A stretch of 64,000 nt of DNA from Streptomyces atratus (GTDB lineage Bacteria; Actinomycetota; Actinomycetes; Streptomycetales; Streptomycetaceae), in assembly GCF_900119365.1 (NCBI RefSeq), contig NZ_FPJO01000007.1, positions 269,002-333,001 of the forward strand. The letters are read 5' to 3'. Below are positions 48,249 through 58,624 of the stretch, piece by piece. How positions within the stretch are numbered: position 1 is the first letter of the stretch; each line of letters opens with the position of its first letter. A program made the position numbers and the translations under genes. Under the pieces are notes generated by a model, which made no database searches, had not been told where the DNA came from, and saw only the letters and a list, made by a program, of their open reading frames with translations.

Positions 48249-48866
48249 TCAGCCCGCCGCGTACCCCTCCAGCCAGGCCGGGAACTCCGTCAGGGACGAC
48301 AGGACGACATCCGCTCCCGCTGCCCGGAGTTCCGTCGCGTCGCACGGGCCCGTGGTGACCGCGACCGACAGGGCGCCGGCCGTGCGGGCGCCTCGTACGT
48401 CGCCGGTGTGGTCGCCCACGTAGATGTGCGCGCCGTGCTCGCGCAGGGCACGGCCCTTGGCCTCGGCCCACAGGCCGCCGATGATCGCGTCGGGTTCGAT
48501 CCCGAGGTGATTCATGTGGAGCTCCGCGCTCGGCTGGTGCTTGGCGGTGACGACTATCGTCCGGCCGCCCCGCTCGCGGATCGCCGCGACCGACTCCCGA
48601 GCGCCCGGCAGCGCGAGGCTGGGGTCGATGGCGTGTGTGGGATAGATCTCGCGGTAGCGGTCGGCGGTCGCGGCCACCGCGTCGGCCGGGAACCAGTTGC
48701 GCAGCTCGTCGTCGACCGGCGGGCCGAGCCTGCTCACCACCAGGTCGGCGTCGATCGGTGTCCCCGTTTCGGCGGAAAGCGCCAGGTAGGCGGCCTTGAT
48801 GCCGGGCCGGGTGTCGATGAGCGTCATGTCGAGGTCGAAGCCGACCGTCAGGGGGTGCGAGGGCAT
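48249..48866 (-). CDS. HAD-family hydrolase (phosphatase-like)
   Basis: 205 residues from the ATG at 48866; an ATG three codons earlier (48875) is an alternative. Motif I is GFDLDMTLIDTRPG (nucleophile Asp), motif II TIVVTAKHQP (Thr), and motif IV GDHTGDVRGARTAG. The helical cap lies between (GTPIDADLVVSRLGPPVDDE). It resembles phosphoglycolate phosphatase or nucleotidase-type HADs; the substrate cannot be told. It is divergent from the siderophore importer operon. Confidence 0.82.
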   Translation of the reverse strand: MPSHPLTVGFDLDMTLIDTRPGIKAAYLALSAETGTPIDADLVVSRLGPPVDDELRNWFPADAVAATADRYREIYPTHAIDPSLALPGARESVAAIRERGGRTIVVTAKHQPSAELHMNHLGIEPDAIIGGLWAEAKGRALREHGAHIYVGDHTGDVRGARTAGALSVAVTTGPCDATELRAAGADVVLSSLTEFPAWLEGYAAG

Positions 48867-48937
48867 GACGTCCATTGTCCGCGGGGGCGGGCGTCGCTCC
48901 GGCGCCGGTGCGGCCTTCGGGTCCGAAACGGCGGTGC

Positions 48938-48961
48938 TTAGACTTAGCCAAGCCTTACCTT
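48938..48961 (+). promoter_or_regulatory. iron box (DmdR1/IdeR-type) upstream of the siderophore importer
   Basis: TTAGACTTAGCC-AAGCCTTACCT; on the other strand the 18 nt AGGTAAGGCTTGGCTAAG match most positions of the TTAGGTTAGGCTAACCTAA consensus. It lies 45 nt before the permease start, where it would block the promoter when iron is plentiful. Confidence 0.65.
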
Positions 48962-49005
48962 CGCACCGTTCACGCCACTTGTTCTTCGCCACTTGATTGG
49001 GTCCG

Positions 49006-50016
49006 ATGTCAGCCGCCGCACCACGCCGCTCCAGACGCGCACTCGCGACGGCGGCGGCCGTCGTGGCGCTGCTCGTGGCGGTACTCCTCAGCCTGGCCGT
49101 GGGGGCCCGTTCCATACCCCCGTCCGAAGTGTTCGACGTGCTGCTGCACGGCGGGCACTCCGACAACGCCGAAGTCATCCGGAACATGCGCGTGCCGCGC
49201 ACCCTGATCGGGCTGATGGTCGGCGCCGCGCTGGCCATCGCGGGCACGGTGCTCCAGGGCATCACCCGTAACCCCATCGCCGACCCCGGCATCCTCGGGA
49301 TCAGTCAGGGCGCCTCGGTGGGTGTGGTGCTGGCCATCGCGTTCGCCGGGATCCACACCCTGACGGGGTACGTGTGGTTCGGCTTCGCGGGGGCCGCGAT
49401 CGCCTCCGTCGCCGTGTACGCGATCGCGTCGAGCGGGCGCGGGGGCGCCACCCCCGTGAAGCTCGCGCTGGGCGGCGCCGCCATCAACGCGCTGCTGGTG
49501 TCGGTGACCTCGGCGGTGCTGACGACCAAGGCGTCCGCGCTGGACGAGTTCCGCTTCTGGCAGGTCGGCTCGCTCGGCGGGCGCGAGGCCGAGGTGGCAC
49601 AGCAGATCTGGCCGTTCCTGTTGGTGGGGACCGTGCTCGTGCTGTCCGTCGCCCGTGGGCTGGACGCGCTGGCGCTCGGCGAGGACGTCGCGAAGGGGCT
49701 CGGGCAGAACGTCGCGACGGTGCGGATCGTCGGCGGCATCGGGGCCACGGTGCTGACCGGGGTCGGGGTCGCGGCGGCCGGGCCGATCGCGTTCATCGGG
49801 CTCGCCGTACCGCACATCGCCCGCGCGGTCGTCGGCTCCGACCACCGCTGGGTGCTGCCGATGGCTGCGCTGATCGGGCCCGTGATGCTGCTGGTGTCCG
49901 ATGTGATCGGCCGTATCGTCTTCCCGCCGAGCGAGGTTCCGGCGGGTGTGATGACGGCGCTGATCGGGGTGCCGTTCCTGGTCGCCCTCGTACGCCGGAA
50001 GGCGGTGCCCGCATGA
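49006..50016 (+). CDS. iron-siderophore ABC transporter permease (FecCD family), first subunit
   Basis: 336 residues from the ATG at 49006. About 9-10 transmembrane helices with family markers: LIGLMVGAALAIAGTVLQGI, then RNPIADPGILGISQGASVGV near TM2-3 and GPIAFIGLAVPHIARAVVGS toward the end, the last contacting the ATPase. It works with the permease at 50013, the ATPase at 51092 and the binding protein at 52021. Its stop overlaps the next ATG (ATGA). Confidence 0.9.
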   Translation: MSAAAPRRSRRALATAAAVVALLVAVLLSLAVGARSIPPSEVFDVLLHGGHSDNAEVIRNMRVPRTLIGLMVGAALAIAGTVLQGITRNPIADPGILGISQGASVGVVLAIAFAGIHTLTGYVWFGFAGAAIASVAVYAIASSGRGGATPVKLALGGAAINALLVSVTSAVLTTKASALDEFRFWQVGSLGGREAEVAQQIWPFLLVGTVLVLSVARGLDALALGEDVAKGLGQNVATVRIVGGIGATVLTGVGVAAAGPIAFIGLAVPHIARAVVGSDHRWVLPMAALIGPVMLLVSDVIGRIVFPPSEVPAGVMTALIGVPFLVALVRRKAVPA

Positions 50017-51095
50017 GTGCCGGTACGGAGGTCCGGGTGCGGCCCGCCGGGTACCACGTCGTACGGATCGGGGCGCGGGGGAGGTTCCTGCTGCACCGGC
50101 GGGCGGCCCTGGTCGCCACCGCACTCGTCGTGCTGCTGGCCGCCGTCTGTGTCGCGTACCTCTGCGTCGGCGAGAGCTTCGTCGCGCCCGGCGAGGTCGT
50201 GAAGGTGGTCCTGGGGCAGCCGTCCCCCGACGAACTGGTCGTCGGCACGCTGCGGCTGCCGCGGATGACCGTGGGGCTGCTGGTCGGCACGGCCTTCGGG
50301 ATCGCCGGCGCGCTGATCCAGACCGTCGCCCGCAATCCGCTGGCCAGCCCCGACATCATCGGCATCAGCCAGGGGGCGAGCGCGCTCACGGTCGGCGCGA
50401 TGACCTTCGGCATCACCTCGTACACCGTGCTGCCGTACCTCTCCGTCATCGGCGGGGTGGCCGCGGCGGCGCTCGTGTACGTCTTCGCCTGGCGCGGCGG
50501 ACTGCACGCCACCCGCTTCGTCCTCATCGGCATCGGCTTCGCCATCGCGCTGCGCTCGGTGACCACGCTGTTCCTGACGAAGGGCGACTACCTGGTCGCC
50601 CAGCAGGCGCAGATCTGGATGACCGGCTCGCTCAACGGGCGCGGCTGGGCCGAGGCCGCGCCGATCGGCTGGACGCTGCTGATCCTGCTGCCCGCCGTCC
50701 TGTGGGCCGCCCGCGCCCAGCGCACCGTCACGATGGACGACGACACCGCGACCGCGCTCGGGGTGCGGCTGGGGCGGGTACGGCTGGGACTGGTCGCGCT
50801 CGGAGTGATCCTGGCGTCCGTGGCGACCGGCACGGCCGGGCCGGTCGACTTCGTGGCGCTCCTCGCCCCGCAGATCGCCCGCCGGATGACCCGCACCGCA
50901 CAGATCCCGCTGCTCTGCTCGGCGCTGCTCGGCGCGGTGATCGTGGTCTTCGCGGACCTGCTGGCACGCAGGCTCTTCTCGCCCACCGAGCTGCCGGTGG
51001 GCGTTCTGACGGCGGCGGTCGGCGCCCCGTATCTGATCTGGCTGATCATCCGCGGGCAGCGCGGCGGCCGCGGCCGTAGTGGAGGCACAGCATGA
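50013..51095 (+). CDS. iron-siderophore ABC transporter permease (FecCD family), second subunit
   Basis: 360 residues, overlapping the first permease by 4 nt. The same markers appear: [20 protein letters not shown], then [20 protein letters not shown] and [21 protein letters not shown] basic N-terminal extension of about 30 residues ([18 protein letters not shown]) precedes TM1. The two permeases should form the heterodimeric channel. The stop overlaps the ATPase start by 4 nt. Confidence 0.9.
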   Translation: MSAGTEVRVRPAGYHVVRIGARGRFLLHRRAALVATALVVLLAAVCVAYLCVGESFVAPGEVVKVVLGQPSPDELVVGTLRLPRMTVGLLVGTAFGIAGALIQTVARNPLASPDIIGISQGASALTVGAMTFGITSYTVLPYLSVIGGVAAAALVYVFAWRGGLHATRFVLIGIGFAIALRSVTTLFLTKGDYLVAQQAQIWMTGSLNGRGWAEAAPIGWTLLILLPAVLWAARAQRTVTMDDDTATALGVRLGRVRLGLVALGVILASVATGTAGPVDFVALLAPQIARRMTRTAQIPLLCSALLGAVIVVFADLLARRLFSPTELPVGVLTAAVGAPYLIWLIIRGQRGGRGRSGGTA

Positions 51096-51952
51096 GTTCG
51101 ACCCCGATGTCCGACGCCACGGTGGCCGGGACCACGACCGGCCGGCTCACCGCGCGGGGGCTGACGCTCGCGTACGAGGACCGCACCGTCGTCGACGCAC
51201 TGGACCTCGACGTCCCGGACGGCCGGGTCACGGTCATCGTCGGCCCGAACGCCTGCGGCAAGTCGACCACCCTGCGCGCGCTCGGCCGGCTCCTCAAGCC
51301 GCGCGGCGGGGCCGTGCTCCTCGACGGCACCGAGCTGTCGCAGATCCCCACCCGGAAGATCGCCCAGTCGATCGGGCTGCTGCCGCAGACCCCGGTGGCC
51401 CCGGAGGCGATCACCGTCACCGACCTCGTCGCCCGCGGGCGCCAGCCGCATCAGCACTGGTGGCAGCAGTGGTCGGACGAGGACGAGCGGGCGGTGACGG
51501 ACGCCATGGCGCGTACGGACATCACCGCGCTCGGCGACCGGTCCGTCGACGAGCTGTCCGGCGGTCAGCGCCAGCGGGTCTGGATCGCGATGGCGCTCGC
51601 CCAGGAGACCGATCTGCTGCTGCTCGACGAGCCGACCACATACCTCGACATCGCGCACCAGGTGGAGGTCCTGGACCTGGTGCGCCGGCTCACCGCCCCG
51701 GCGGCGGACGGCACCCGCGGCCGGACCGTCGTCACCGTGCTCCACGACCTCAACCAGGCCGCCCGGTACGCGGACCACCTGGTCGCCATGAAGGCGGGCC
51801 GGATCGTCGCCGAGGGCCGCCCGCAGGACATCGTCACCGCCGGACTCGTACGCGAGGTCTTCGGCCTCGAAGCGGTGATCGTCCCGGACCCGGTGACCGG
51901 TTCGCCGCTCGTCGTGCCGGGCGCCCCGTGGCAGGCCGGACCGGACTCGTGA
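51092..51952 (+). CDS. iron-siderophore ABC transporter ATP-binding protein (FepC/FecE-like)
   Basis: 286 residues. Walker [12 protein letters not shown] (51-60), Q-loop IGLLPQTP, signature [14 protein letters not shown], Walker [15 protein letters not shown], and H-switch [15 protein letters not shown]. All residues needed to bind and hydrolyse ATP are present. One operon with the two permeases. Confidence 0.93.
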   Translation: MSSTPMSDATVAGTTTGRLTARGLTLAYEDRTVVDALDLDVPDGRVTVIVGPNACGKSTTLRALGRLLKPRGGAVLLDGTELSQIPTRKIAQSIGLLPQTPVAPEAITVTDLVARGRQPHQHWWQQWSDEDERAVTDAMARTDITALGDRSVDELSGGQRQRVWIAMALAQETDLLLLDEPTTYLDIAHQVEVLDLVRRLTAPAADGTRGRTVVTVLHDLNQAARYADHLVAMKAGRIVAEGRPQDIVTAGLVREVFGLEAVIVPDPVTGSPLVVPGAPWQAGPDS

Positions 51953-52020
51953 GCACGACCCCCGGTCCCCTCGGCGCGTACGCGACCGACGACCACCCCC
52001 ATCCCTACGAAAGGCACCCC

Positions 52021-53010
52021 ATGGCCCCCTCCGTCCGCCGCCGCGGCCTCGCTCTCGGCGCTCTCTCCCTGGCCGGCGCACTCACGCTCTCCGCCTGCGG
52101 ATTCTCCGAGTCCGGCGGGAGCGCCAGCGGCTCCTCGGACTCCGGCTCCGGCGCCGCGAAGACCCACACCGTCAAGACGGCCATGGGCGACGTCGAGGTC
52201 CCGGTGGACCCCAAGCGCGTCGTGGTCCTCGACACCGGCGAGCTGGACTCCGCGCTCACCCTCGGCGTGCAGCCCGTCGGCGCGACGCACTCGGCGTCGG
52301 AGGACGGCTTCCCCTCCTACCTGCCCGCCGGCCGGACGAAGGACATCAAGGAGGTCGGCGAGATCGCCAACCCCAACCTGGAGACCGTCGCCTCGCTGAA
52401 GCCGGACCTGATCCTCACCTCCAAGGTCCGGGACGGCGACCGTTACGAGCAGCTGAAGGCGATCGCCCCGACCGTGATGACGGAGTCCACCGGAACCGCC
52501 TGGAAGGAGAACTTCCAGCTGCACGCGGAGGCGCTCGGCAAGCAGGCCGAGGCGAAGAAGGCCGTCGCCGACTACGACGCCCATGTCGCGAAGGTGACCG
52601 AGGCGATCGGCGGCAAGAAGAAGGCCGCCGGCACCGACGTCAACTTCGTCCGCTTCGTCGAGGGCGCCGACATCCGCATCTACGGCAAGCAGAACTACAT
52701 CGGCTCGATCCTCGCCGACCTCGGCGTGGGCCGCCCCGCGATCACCGACAAGGCCAAGGACGGCTTCTCGTACGACGTGTCGCCCGAGAAGATCGACCTC
52801 GCGGACGCGGATGTCGTCTTCACGTCGACGTACGGCGACCCGGCGAAGGCGGGGACGACCAAGACGATGAACAGCGGCCTGTGGAAGGGGCTGAAGGCCT
52901 CCAAGGACGGGAAGGTCTTCAAGGTCGACGACCGACTGTGGATCGCGGGCATCGGCTACACCGCCGCGGACGAGATCCTCGACGAGTTCCAGGCGAAGAT
53001 GACCGGCTGA
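52021..53010 (+). CDS. siderophore-binding lipoprotein of the ABC importer
   Basis: 329 residues. The ATG at 52021 follows AAAGG, 68 nt after the ATPase stop. A signal peptide ends in the lipobox LTLSACGF, so the mature protein is anchored by Cys. Two PBP-type lobes: RVVVLDTGELDSALTLGVQP, then ETVASLKPDLILTSKVRDGD; later FVRFVEGADIRIYGKQNYIG and IDLADADVVFTSTYGDPAKA. The linker and fold are those of class III binding proteins for ferric siderophores (PF01497 type). The siderophore is not identifiable. Confidence 0.9.
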   Translation: MAPSVRRRGLALGALSLAGALTLSACGFSESGGSASGSSDSGSGAAKTHTVKTAMGDVEVPVDPKRVVVLDTGELDSALTLGVQPVGATHSASEDGFPSYLPAGRTKDIKEVGEIANPNLETVASLKPDLILTSKVRDGDRYEQLKAIAPTVMTESTGTAWKENFQLHAEALGKQAEAKKAVADYDAHVAKVTEAIGGKKKAAGTDVNFVRFVEGADIRIYGKQNYIGSILADLGVGRPAITDKAKDGFSYDVSPEKIDLADADVVFTSTYGDPAKAGTTKTMNSGLWKGLKASKDGKVFKVDDRLWIAGIGYTAADEILDEFQAKMTG

Positions 53011-53059
53011 CGTCCGGGTGGGCCGGCCTCCGCCCGGAGCGGCGGCCGGCGCCCGGCCG

Positions 53060-54118
53060 TCACGACCGTGGCCTCCGCGACCGCCACACCAGGTAGAGCG
53101 CGGAGGCCACGGCCGCCCCCCGCACCACCCACGGCCACATCTGGTCGATCGCGTCGTTCATCTGACCGGTCCCGATGGGCGCGCCCCACCGGCCGTCGCT
53201 CCGGCCCCACAGCCAGACCAGAGCGCCCGCCGCGACCACGCCCGGCAGCCCCATCGCGACCCACTTCGCCTCCGCGCGGGACAGGGTGCGCGAGCTGTAC
53301 GCGAGGAGCCAGCCGCCCGCCAGGGCCAGCCAGGAACCCGTCACGGCGCCCGCCACCAGCAGCACCGCGGCGAGCAGCAGCAGCGGGTGGGAGAAGCCGC
53401 GGCCACCCGCCCCGTCCTCGCGCGGCGCACGGCGCCGGAGCCGCGGAAACCGGCGGCGGCGCGGCGCCTCCTCCACTTCCTCCTCGGCAACGGGCTCCTC
53501 GTCCGGCTCCTCGTCCCCCGCCGCACGCGGGCGCGGCACCACTCCCGCTTCCCCGGACGACGGCAACCTCATCATGTCCGGGATCTCGACACCACCGACG
53601 AACCCCGGCACGGCGACCCCGTCACCGAACGGCCCGGGCTCGATCCGCCACCAGTCGGGCTCGCTCCCGGACGGCCCCAGCTCGTCGGTACCGGCCATGT
53701 GCGGCGGCGAGGGCACCCGGCCGGCCGGCGCCTCCGGCGCACCGGACCCGGGCTCCTGCGGCTGCGACGCGCCCTTGCCGGAACTGTCTTTGCCGTCCTT
53801 CCGGAGCATCCCCTTGCGCGGACGTGGGATGCTCCGGCCTTCCTCCGCCGCGGGCTCCGGCCGCCCCGCGATCTCCACCGTGCCGTCGCCCGACAAGACC
53901 GCGGCGGCCACCAGTTCGTCCGGTGCGCCGAGCCTCCCGATGATGCGGCGGACCGCCGCGGGGCTGTCCCCCGACTGCTTCCCGCGCTGCCGGTCGATCT
54001 CGCCCCGGAGCGTCGCCACCAGCCTCATCCGGGCAGCCGAGGACAGCTGTTGCTGCTGCGCCAGGTCCCCGACCCGGCTCAGATAGTCGTAGACCAGCTG
54101 GTCGCTCTCGATCCCCAC
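53060..54118 (-). CDS. membrane protein with long cytoplasmic N-terminal domain
   Basis: 352 residues. The first 80 (SDQLVYDYLSRVGDLAQQQQ, then LVATLRGEIDRQRGKQSGDS and IIGRLGAPDELVAAAV) resemble the HAAS-like helical domain found on sensor and regulator membrane proteins. An acidic, Pro/Glu-rich linker runs to about 245. Three or four transmembrane helices follow (PLLLLAAVLLVAGAVTGSWL, VAMGLPGVVAAGALVWLW and others), ending in RSRRPRS. It is known only as a conserved Streptomyces protein to me. It is convergent with the siderophore operon. Confidence 0.7.
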   Translation of the reverse strand: MGIESDQLVYDYLSRVGDLAQQQQLSSAARMRLVATLRGEIDRQRGKQSGDSPAAVRRIIGRLGAPDELVAAAVLSGDGTVEIAGRPEPAAEEGRSIPRPRKGMLRKDGKDSSGKGASQPQEPGSGAPEAPAGRVPSPPHMAGTDELGPSGSEPDWWRIEPGPFGDGVAVPGFVGGVEIPDMMRLPSSGEAGVVPRPRAAGDEEPDEEPVAEEEVEEAPRRRRFPRLRRRAPREDGAGGRGFSHPLLLLAAVLLVAGAVTGSWLALAGGWLLAYSSRTLSRAEAKWVAMGLPGVVAAGALVWLWGRSDGRWGAPIGTGQMNDAIDQMWPWVVRGAAVASALYLVWRSRRPRS

Positions 54119-54396
54119 GCGATCGTTCCCCTCTACCGCCCTGCACCGACGGTAGCGCCCTCAGAGCCTGCCGGGTGGCCTCCGACCGGGCGGACGCGCC
54201 CCGGCACGCACGCTTCCCGCGTTGTCGTCGGTCGCCGACGCGCCTTCCCCGAGCTCTCGGCTCCGCTCGAGCAGGGGAGACCCCGTCCGACTCCCTTCTC
54301 CGCCTTGGAATCGCACACACCGGACCACGTCCGCCATCCGATCGAAAGCCTCCGGACAGGCTCTCGGGCCTGTCCGGAGCGACTACCGTGGGACGG

Positions 54397-56856
54397 ATGG
54401 GGATGACCACACCACCGCGGACGCTCGCCGAAGCTCTTCGCGCCCGGGACGACGAGTCGCTGGCCGGGCTGCTGCGCGCCCGCCCCGATCTCCTCAACCC
54501 GGTGCCGGGCGACATCACCCAGCTCGCGACGAGAGCCGGTACCCGCGCCTCCGTCGTACGCGCGCTGGAGCACCTCGACAAGTTCGCCCTGCAGACCGCC
54601 GAGGCGCTCGCGGTGGCCGCCGACCCCGCCCCGTACGAGACGCTGCTCGGGCTGCTCACCGGCGACGGCCGGGACGACGGCGAGCACCGCGACGACGCGG
54701 ACGCGGCGATCGCGGACGCTCTGCCCGGCGCGCTGGCCACACTGCGCGAACAGGCCCTCGTCTGGGGCGAAAACGAGCGGCTGCGGCTGGTGCGCACGGC
54801 GCGCGAGATCCTCGCGCCGTCCCCGCAGCACGCCTCCCCCACCGGTCTCGGGCCGACCGTCGCCGAGGCGACCTCCGGCATGTCGCCGGGCCGCCTCCAG
54901 GAGATCCTGGCCGCCGCCGGGCTGCCCGCCACGCACGACCCGGTCTCCGCCGTGGCCGCCCTGTCCGCGCTCTTCACCGACCGGGCCGGGATGGGCGAGC
55001 TGCTGGACAGCGCCCCGGCCGAGGCCCTGTCCGTGCTGGACCGGCTGGTGTGGGGGCCGCCGTACGGGGAAGTGACCCCGAACCCCACCCCGCCCGTGAA
55101 GTGGCTGCGCGACCACGGGCTGCTGCTGCCCGTGTCGACCCGCACCGTGGTGCTGCCCCGCGAGGCCGCCCTGCATCTGCGTGCCGGACGCGCCCACCGC
55201 GTACCGGCACCGCGGCCGCCGGCCGTGGAGGCGGTCGCCGACCGCGATCCACAGGCTGTGGACAGCGCCGCGGCCGGGCAAGCGTTCCTGGCGGTGAACA
55301 CCGTCGAGGAGCTGCTGAAGAGCTGGAACGGCGGCGGCCCCGCGATACTGCGGGCCGGCGGGCTCAGCGTCCGCGAGCTGAAGAAGACCGCCACCGCCCT
55401 GGAGGTCCCCGAGCAGGTCGCCGCGTTCTGGGTCGAACTCGCCTACGCGGCCGGGCTGCTGGCCTCCGACGGGGAGGCCGACGAACGCTACGCGCCGACG
55501 CCCGCGTACGACGACTGGGCCGAACTCCCCGCCCAGGAACGCTGGACGGCTCTCGCCACCGCCTGGCTCGCCGCCACCCGCACCTCCGGCCTGGTCGGCG
55601 GCCAGGACGCCAAGGGCCGGGCCCTGTCCGCACTGGGCCCCGAACTCGACCGCTCCGCCGCCCCCGAGGTGCGCCACCGGGTCCTCGCGCTGCTCGCCGC
55701 CCTGGAGCCCGGCACCGCCCCCGACCCGGAGACCGTCCTCGCCCGGCTGCGCTGGGAACGCCCCTTGCGCGGCGCCTCCGCCTCGGCCGGGGACACCACC
55801 GATCTGCGGTCCCGGATCGCCCTGTGGACACTCAACGAGTCCGAGCTCCTCGGCATCACCGGCCGCGGCGCGCTCGCCACGCACACCCGCGCCCTGCTCG
55901 ACGCCGGGCCCGCCGAGGCCGCCGCGCTGCTCGCACCGCTCATCCCGGAGCCGCTGGACCACGTACTGCTCCAGGCCGACCTGACGGCCGTCGCCCCCGG
56001 CCCGCTGGAACGCCCCCTGGCCGACATGCTCTCCGCCCTCGCGGACATCGAGTCGAAGGGCGGCGCGACGGTCTACCGCTTCACCCCCGGCTCCGTACGC
56101 CGCGCCCTGGACGCCGGGCAGTCCGCGGCCGATCTGCACGCGTTCCTCGCCGCCCACAGCCGTACGCCCGTCCCGCAGCCGCTCAGCTATCTCATCGACG
56201 ACGTCGCCCGCCGCCACGGCCACCTCCGGATCGGCGCCGCCTCCTCGTACGTGCGCTGCGACGACGAGGCCGTGCTGAACGAGATCCTGGCCGACAAGCG
56301 CTCGGCCACCCTGCGGCTGCGCCGCCTCGCACCGACCGCCCTGGCCGCCCAGGTCGACCCGGCGTCACTGCTCGAAGGGCTGCGCGAGATGGGGTACGCC
56401 CCGGCCGCCGAGTCCGCCGAGGGCGATGTCCTGATCACCCGCGCGGGCGCCCGCCGCACCCCGCCCCGCACCGCCCCCGTCCCCGTGCCCGAGGGCCCTC
56501 CGGTGCCGGACGACACCCTGCTCGGCGCGGCGGTCCGGGCGATCCGCGCCGGGGACACGGCCGCCACGGTGGTCCGCAAGGACGCCCCGGAGTCCCCCGC
56601 CACCACGCCCGGAGCCCTGCCCCGCACGACCTCCGCCGAGACCCTCGCCACCGTCCAGGCCGCCGCGATGACCGGCTCGGCGCTCTGGATCGGCTACGTG
56701 AACGCGGACGGCGCCGCCAGCCAGCGCGTCATCGCCCCGGTCCGGGTCGAGGGCGGCTTCGTCACGGCGTACGACCACACGGCGGACGAGGTCCGCACGT
56801 ACCCGCTGCACCGCATCACCGGCGTCGCCGAACTGGCCGACGACGCCACGGCGTAA
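54397..56856 (+). CDS. helicase C-terminal/XPB-associated domain protein
   Basis: 819 residues from the ATG at 54397 (second ATG at 54403). Alpha-helical, Ala/Leu-rich throughout, without Walker A or DExH motifs. Near the end it has YLIDDVARRHGHLRIGAASS, then ILADKRSATLRLRRLAPTAL and GALWIGYVNADGAASQRVIA-type segments (ALWIGYVNADGAASQRVIAP), the helicase_C_3 and WYL-like parts that sit beside bacterial XPB. It is 113 nt upstream of the XPB gene and is probably its partner in DNA repair. No catalytic role of its own can be shown. Confidence 0.75.
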   Translation: MGMTTPPRTLAEALRARDDESLAGLLRARPDLLNPVPGDITQLATRAGTRASVVRALEHLDKFALQTAEALAVAADPAPYETLLGLLTGDGRDDGEHRDDADAAIADALPGALATLREQALVWGENERLRLVRTAREILAPSPQHASPTGLGPTVAEATSGMSPGRLQEILAAAGLPATHDPVSAVAALSALFTDRAGMGELLDSAPAEALSVLDRLVWGPPYGEVTPNPTPPVKWLRDHGLLLPVSTRTVVLPREAALHLRAGRAHRVPAPRPPAVEAVADRDPQAVDSAAAGQAFLAVNTVEELLKSWNGGGPAILRAGGLSVRELKKTATALEVPEQVAAFWVELAYAAGLLASDGEADERYAPTPAYDDWAELPAQERWTALATAWLAATRTSGLVGGQDAKGRALSALGPELDRSAAPEVRHRVLALLAALEPGTAPDPETVLARLRWERPLRGASASAGDTTDLRSRIALWTLNESELLGITGRGALATHTRALLDAGPAEAAALLAPLIPEPLDHVLLQADLTAVAPGPLERPLADMLSALADIESKGGATVYRFTPGSVRRALDAGQSAADLHAFLAAHSRTPVPQPLSYLIDDVARRHGHLRIGAASSYVRCDDEAVLNEILADKRSATLRLRRLAPTALAAQVDPASLLEGLREMGYAPAAESAEGDVLITRAGARRTPPRTAPVPVPEGPPVPDDTLLGAAVRAIRAGDTAATVVRKDAPESPATTPGALPRTTSAETLATVQAAAMTGSALWIGYVNADGAASQRVIAPVRVEGGFVTAYDHTADEVRTYPLHRITGVAELADDATA

Positions 56857-56969
56857 GGACGGGGCTGACCGGCGGACGGGCCCCGCACCCAGCACGACCG
56901 CGCCCGCATGCGGCACACTGGACGTTTGGCCGCATCCGTGGCCGCACCCCGCAGAAAGGGCCGACGCGC

Positions 56970-58613
56970 GTGACCGGACCCCTCATCGTCCAGAGCGACA
57001 AGACACTGCTCCTCGAAGTCGACCACGACCAGGCCGACGCCTGCCGCCGGGCCATCGCGCCCTTCGCGGAGCTGGAGCGAGCCCCCGAGCACATCCACAC
57101 CTACCGGCTGACCCCGCTCGGGCTGTGGAACGCGCGCGCCGCCGGGCACGACGCCGAGCAGGTCGTCGACGCCCTCGTGCAGTACTCGCGCTACCCCGTT
57201 CCGCACGCGCTGCTCGTCGACATCGCCGAGACGATGGCCAGGTACGGCCGCCTCACCCTCTCCAAGCACCCGGTGCACGGCCTGGTGCTGACCTCCACCG
57301 ACCGGCCCGTGCTGGAGGAGATCCTCCGGTCGAAGAAGGTGCAGCCGCTGGTCGGGGCGCGGATCGACCCGGACACCGTGGCCGTGCACCCGTCCGAGCG
57401 CGGGCAGATCAAGCAGACGCTGCTGAAGCTGGGCTGGCCGGCCGAGGACCTCGCCGGCTACGTCGACGGCGAGGCGCACCCCATCGATCTCGCCGAGGAC
57501 GGCTGGGCGCTGCGGCCGTACCAGAAGCAGGCCGTCGAGGGGTTCTGGCACGGTGGCTCGGGTGTCGTCGTACTGCCCTGTGGTGCGGGAAAGACGCTGG
57601 TCGGAGCCGGTGCCATGGCCCAGGCCAGGGCGACCACGCTGATCCTGGTGACGAACACCGTCTCGGCCCGGCAGTGGAAGCACGAGCTGGTGAAGCGGAC
57701 CTCGCTGACCGAGGACGAGATCGGCGAGTACAGCGGTACGCGCAAGGAGATCCGGCCGGTCACCATCGCCACGTACCAGGTGCTGACGACCCGTCGCAAG
57801 GGCGTCTACCCGCACCTGGAGCTGTTCGACTCCCGCGACTGGGGGCTGGTGATCTACGACGAGGTGCATCTGCTGCCCGCGCCCGTCTTCAAGTTCACCG
57901 CCGATCTCCAGGCCCGGCGGCGCCTCGGCCTCACCGCGACGCTGGTGCGTGAGGACGGCCGCGAGTCGGACGTCTTCTCGCTGATCGGGCCCAAGCGGTT
58001 CGACGCCCCGTGGAAGGAGATCGAGGCGCAGGGCTACATCGCGCCGGCCGACTGCGTCGAGGTGCGGGTCAATCTGACGGACTCGGAGCGGCTCGCCTAC
58101 GCGACCGCCGAGGCCGAGGAGAAGTACCGGTTCTGTGCGACGACCGCGACGAAGCGGAAGGTGACGGAGGCGCTGGTGCGCAAGCACCGCGGCGAGCAGA
58201 CCCTGGTCATCGGGCAGTACATCGACCAGCTCGACGAGCTGGGTGAGCATCTGAACGCCCCGGTGATCAAGGGCGAGACGAGCAACGCCCAGCGCGAGAA
58301 GCTCTTCGACGCGTTCCGGGAGGGCGAGCTCAACGTCCTGGTGGTCTCGAAGGTCGCGAACTTCTCCATCGACCTGCCGGAGGCGACCGTCGCCATCCAG
58401 GTCTCGGGGACCTTCGGCTCGCGCCAGGAGGAGGCCCAGCGGCTCGGCCGGGTGCTGCGGCCGAAGGCGGACGGGCACGAGGCGCGGTTCTACTCGGTGG
58501 TCGCGCGCGACACGATCGACCAGGACTTCGCGGCGCACCGCCAGCGGTTCCTGGCCGAGCAGGGGTACGCGTACCGGATCGTGGACGCGGACGAACTGCT
58601 GACCGACAGCTGA
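56970..58613 (+). CDS. DNA repair helicase XPB (SF2)
   Basis: 547 residues from a GTG at 56970 with AAAGGG upstream. The N-terminal domain (GPLIVQSDKTLLLEVDHDQA) is the bacterial XPB damage-recognition part. Walker A is VLPCGAGKTLVGAGA (Lys near residue 207), DExH box VIYDEVHLLPAP (297-300), motif III LGLTATLVREDG, motif V NFSIDLPEA, motif VI EEAQRLGRVLRPK. All helicase motifs are intact. It should unwind DNA 3' to 5' in excision repair. The long frame that starts in the upstream gene is a shadow. Confidence 0.92.
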   Translation: MTGPLIVQSDKTLLLEVDHDQADACRRAIAPFAELERAPEHIHTYRLTPLGLWNARAAGHDAEQVVDALVQYSRYPVPHALLVDIAETMARYGRLTLSKHPVHGLVLTSTDRPVLEEILRSKKVQPLVGARIDPDTVAVHPSERGQIKQTLLKLGWPAEDLAGYVDGEAHPIDLAEDGWALRPYQKQAVEGFWHGGSGVVVLPCGAGKTLVGAGAMAQARATTLILVTNTVSARQWKHELVKRTSLTEDEIGEYSGTRKEIRPVTIATYQVLTTRRKGVYPHLELFDSRDWGLVIYDEVHLLPAPVFKFTADLQARRRLGLTATLVREDGRESDVFSLIGPKRFDAPWKEIEAQGYIAPADCVEVRVNLTDSERLAYATAEAEEKYRFCATTATKRKVTEALVRKHRGEQTLVIGQYIDQLDELGEHLNAPVIKGETSNAQREKLFDAFREGELNVLVVSKVANFSIDLPEATVAIQVSGTFGSRQEEAQRLGRVLRPKADGHEARFYSVVARDTIDQDFAAHRQRFLAEQGYAYRIVDADELLTDS

Positions 58614-58624
58614 CCGGCGGGTGC

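Noticed and set aside
54222..56969. N-terminal extension of the XPB helicase frame by about 900 codons
   Set aside because: It is the +1 shadow of the helicase-associated gene; the GTG at 56970 has a ribosome site and matches the XPB start.
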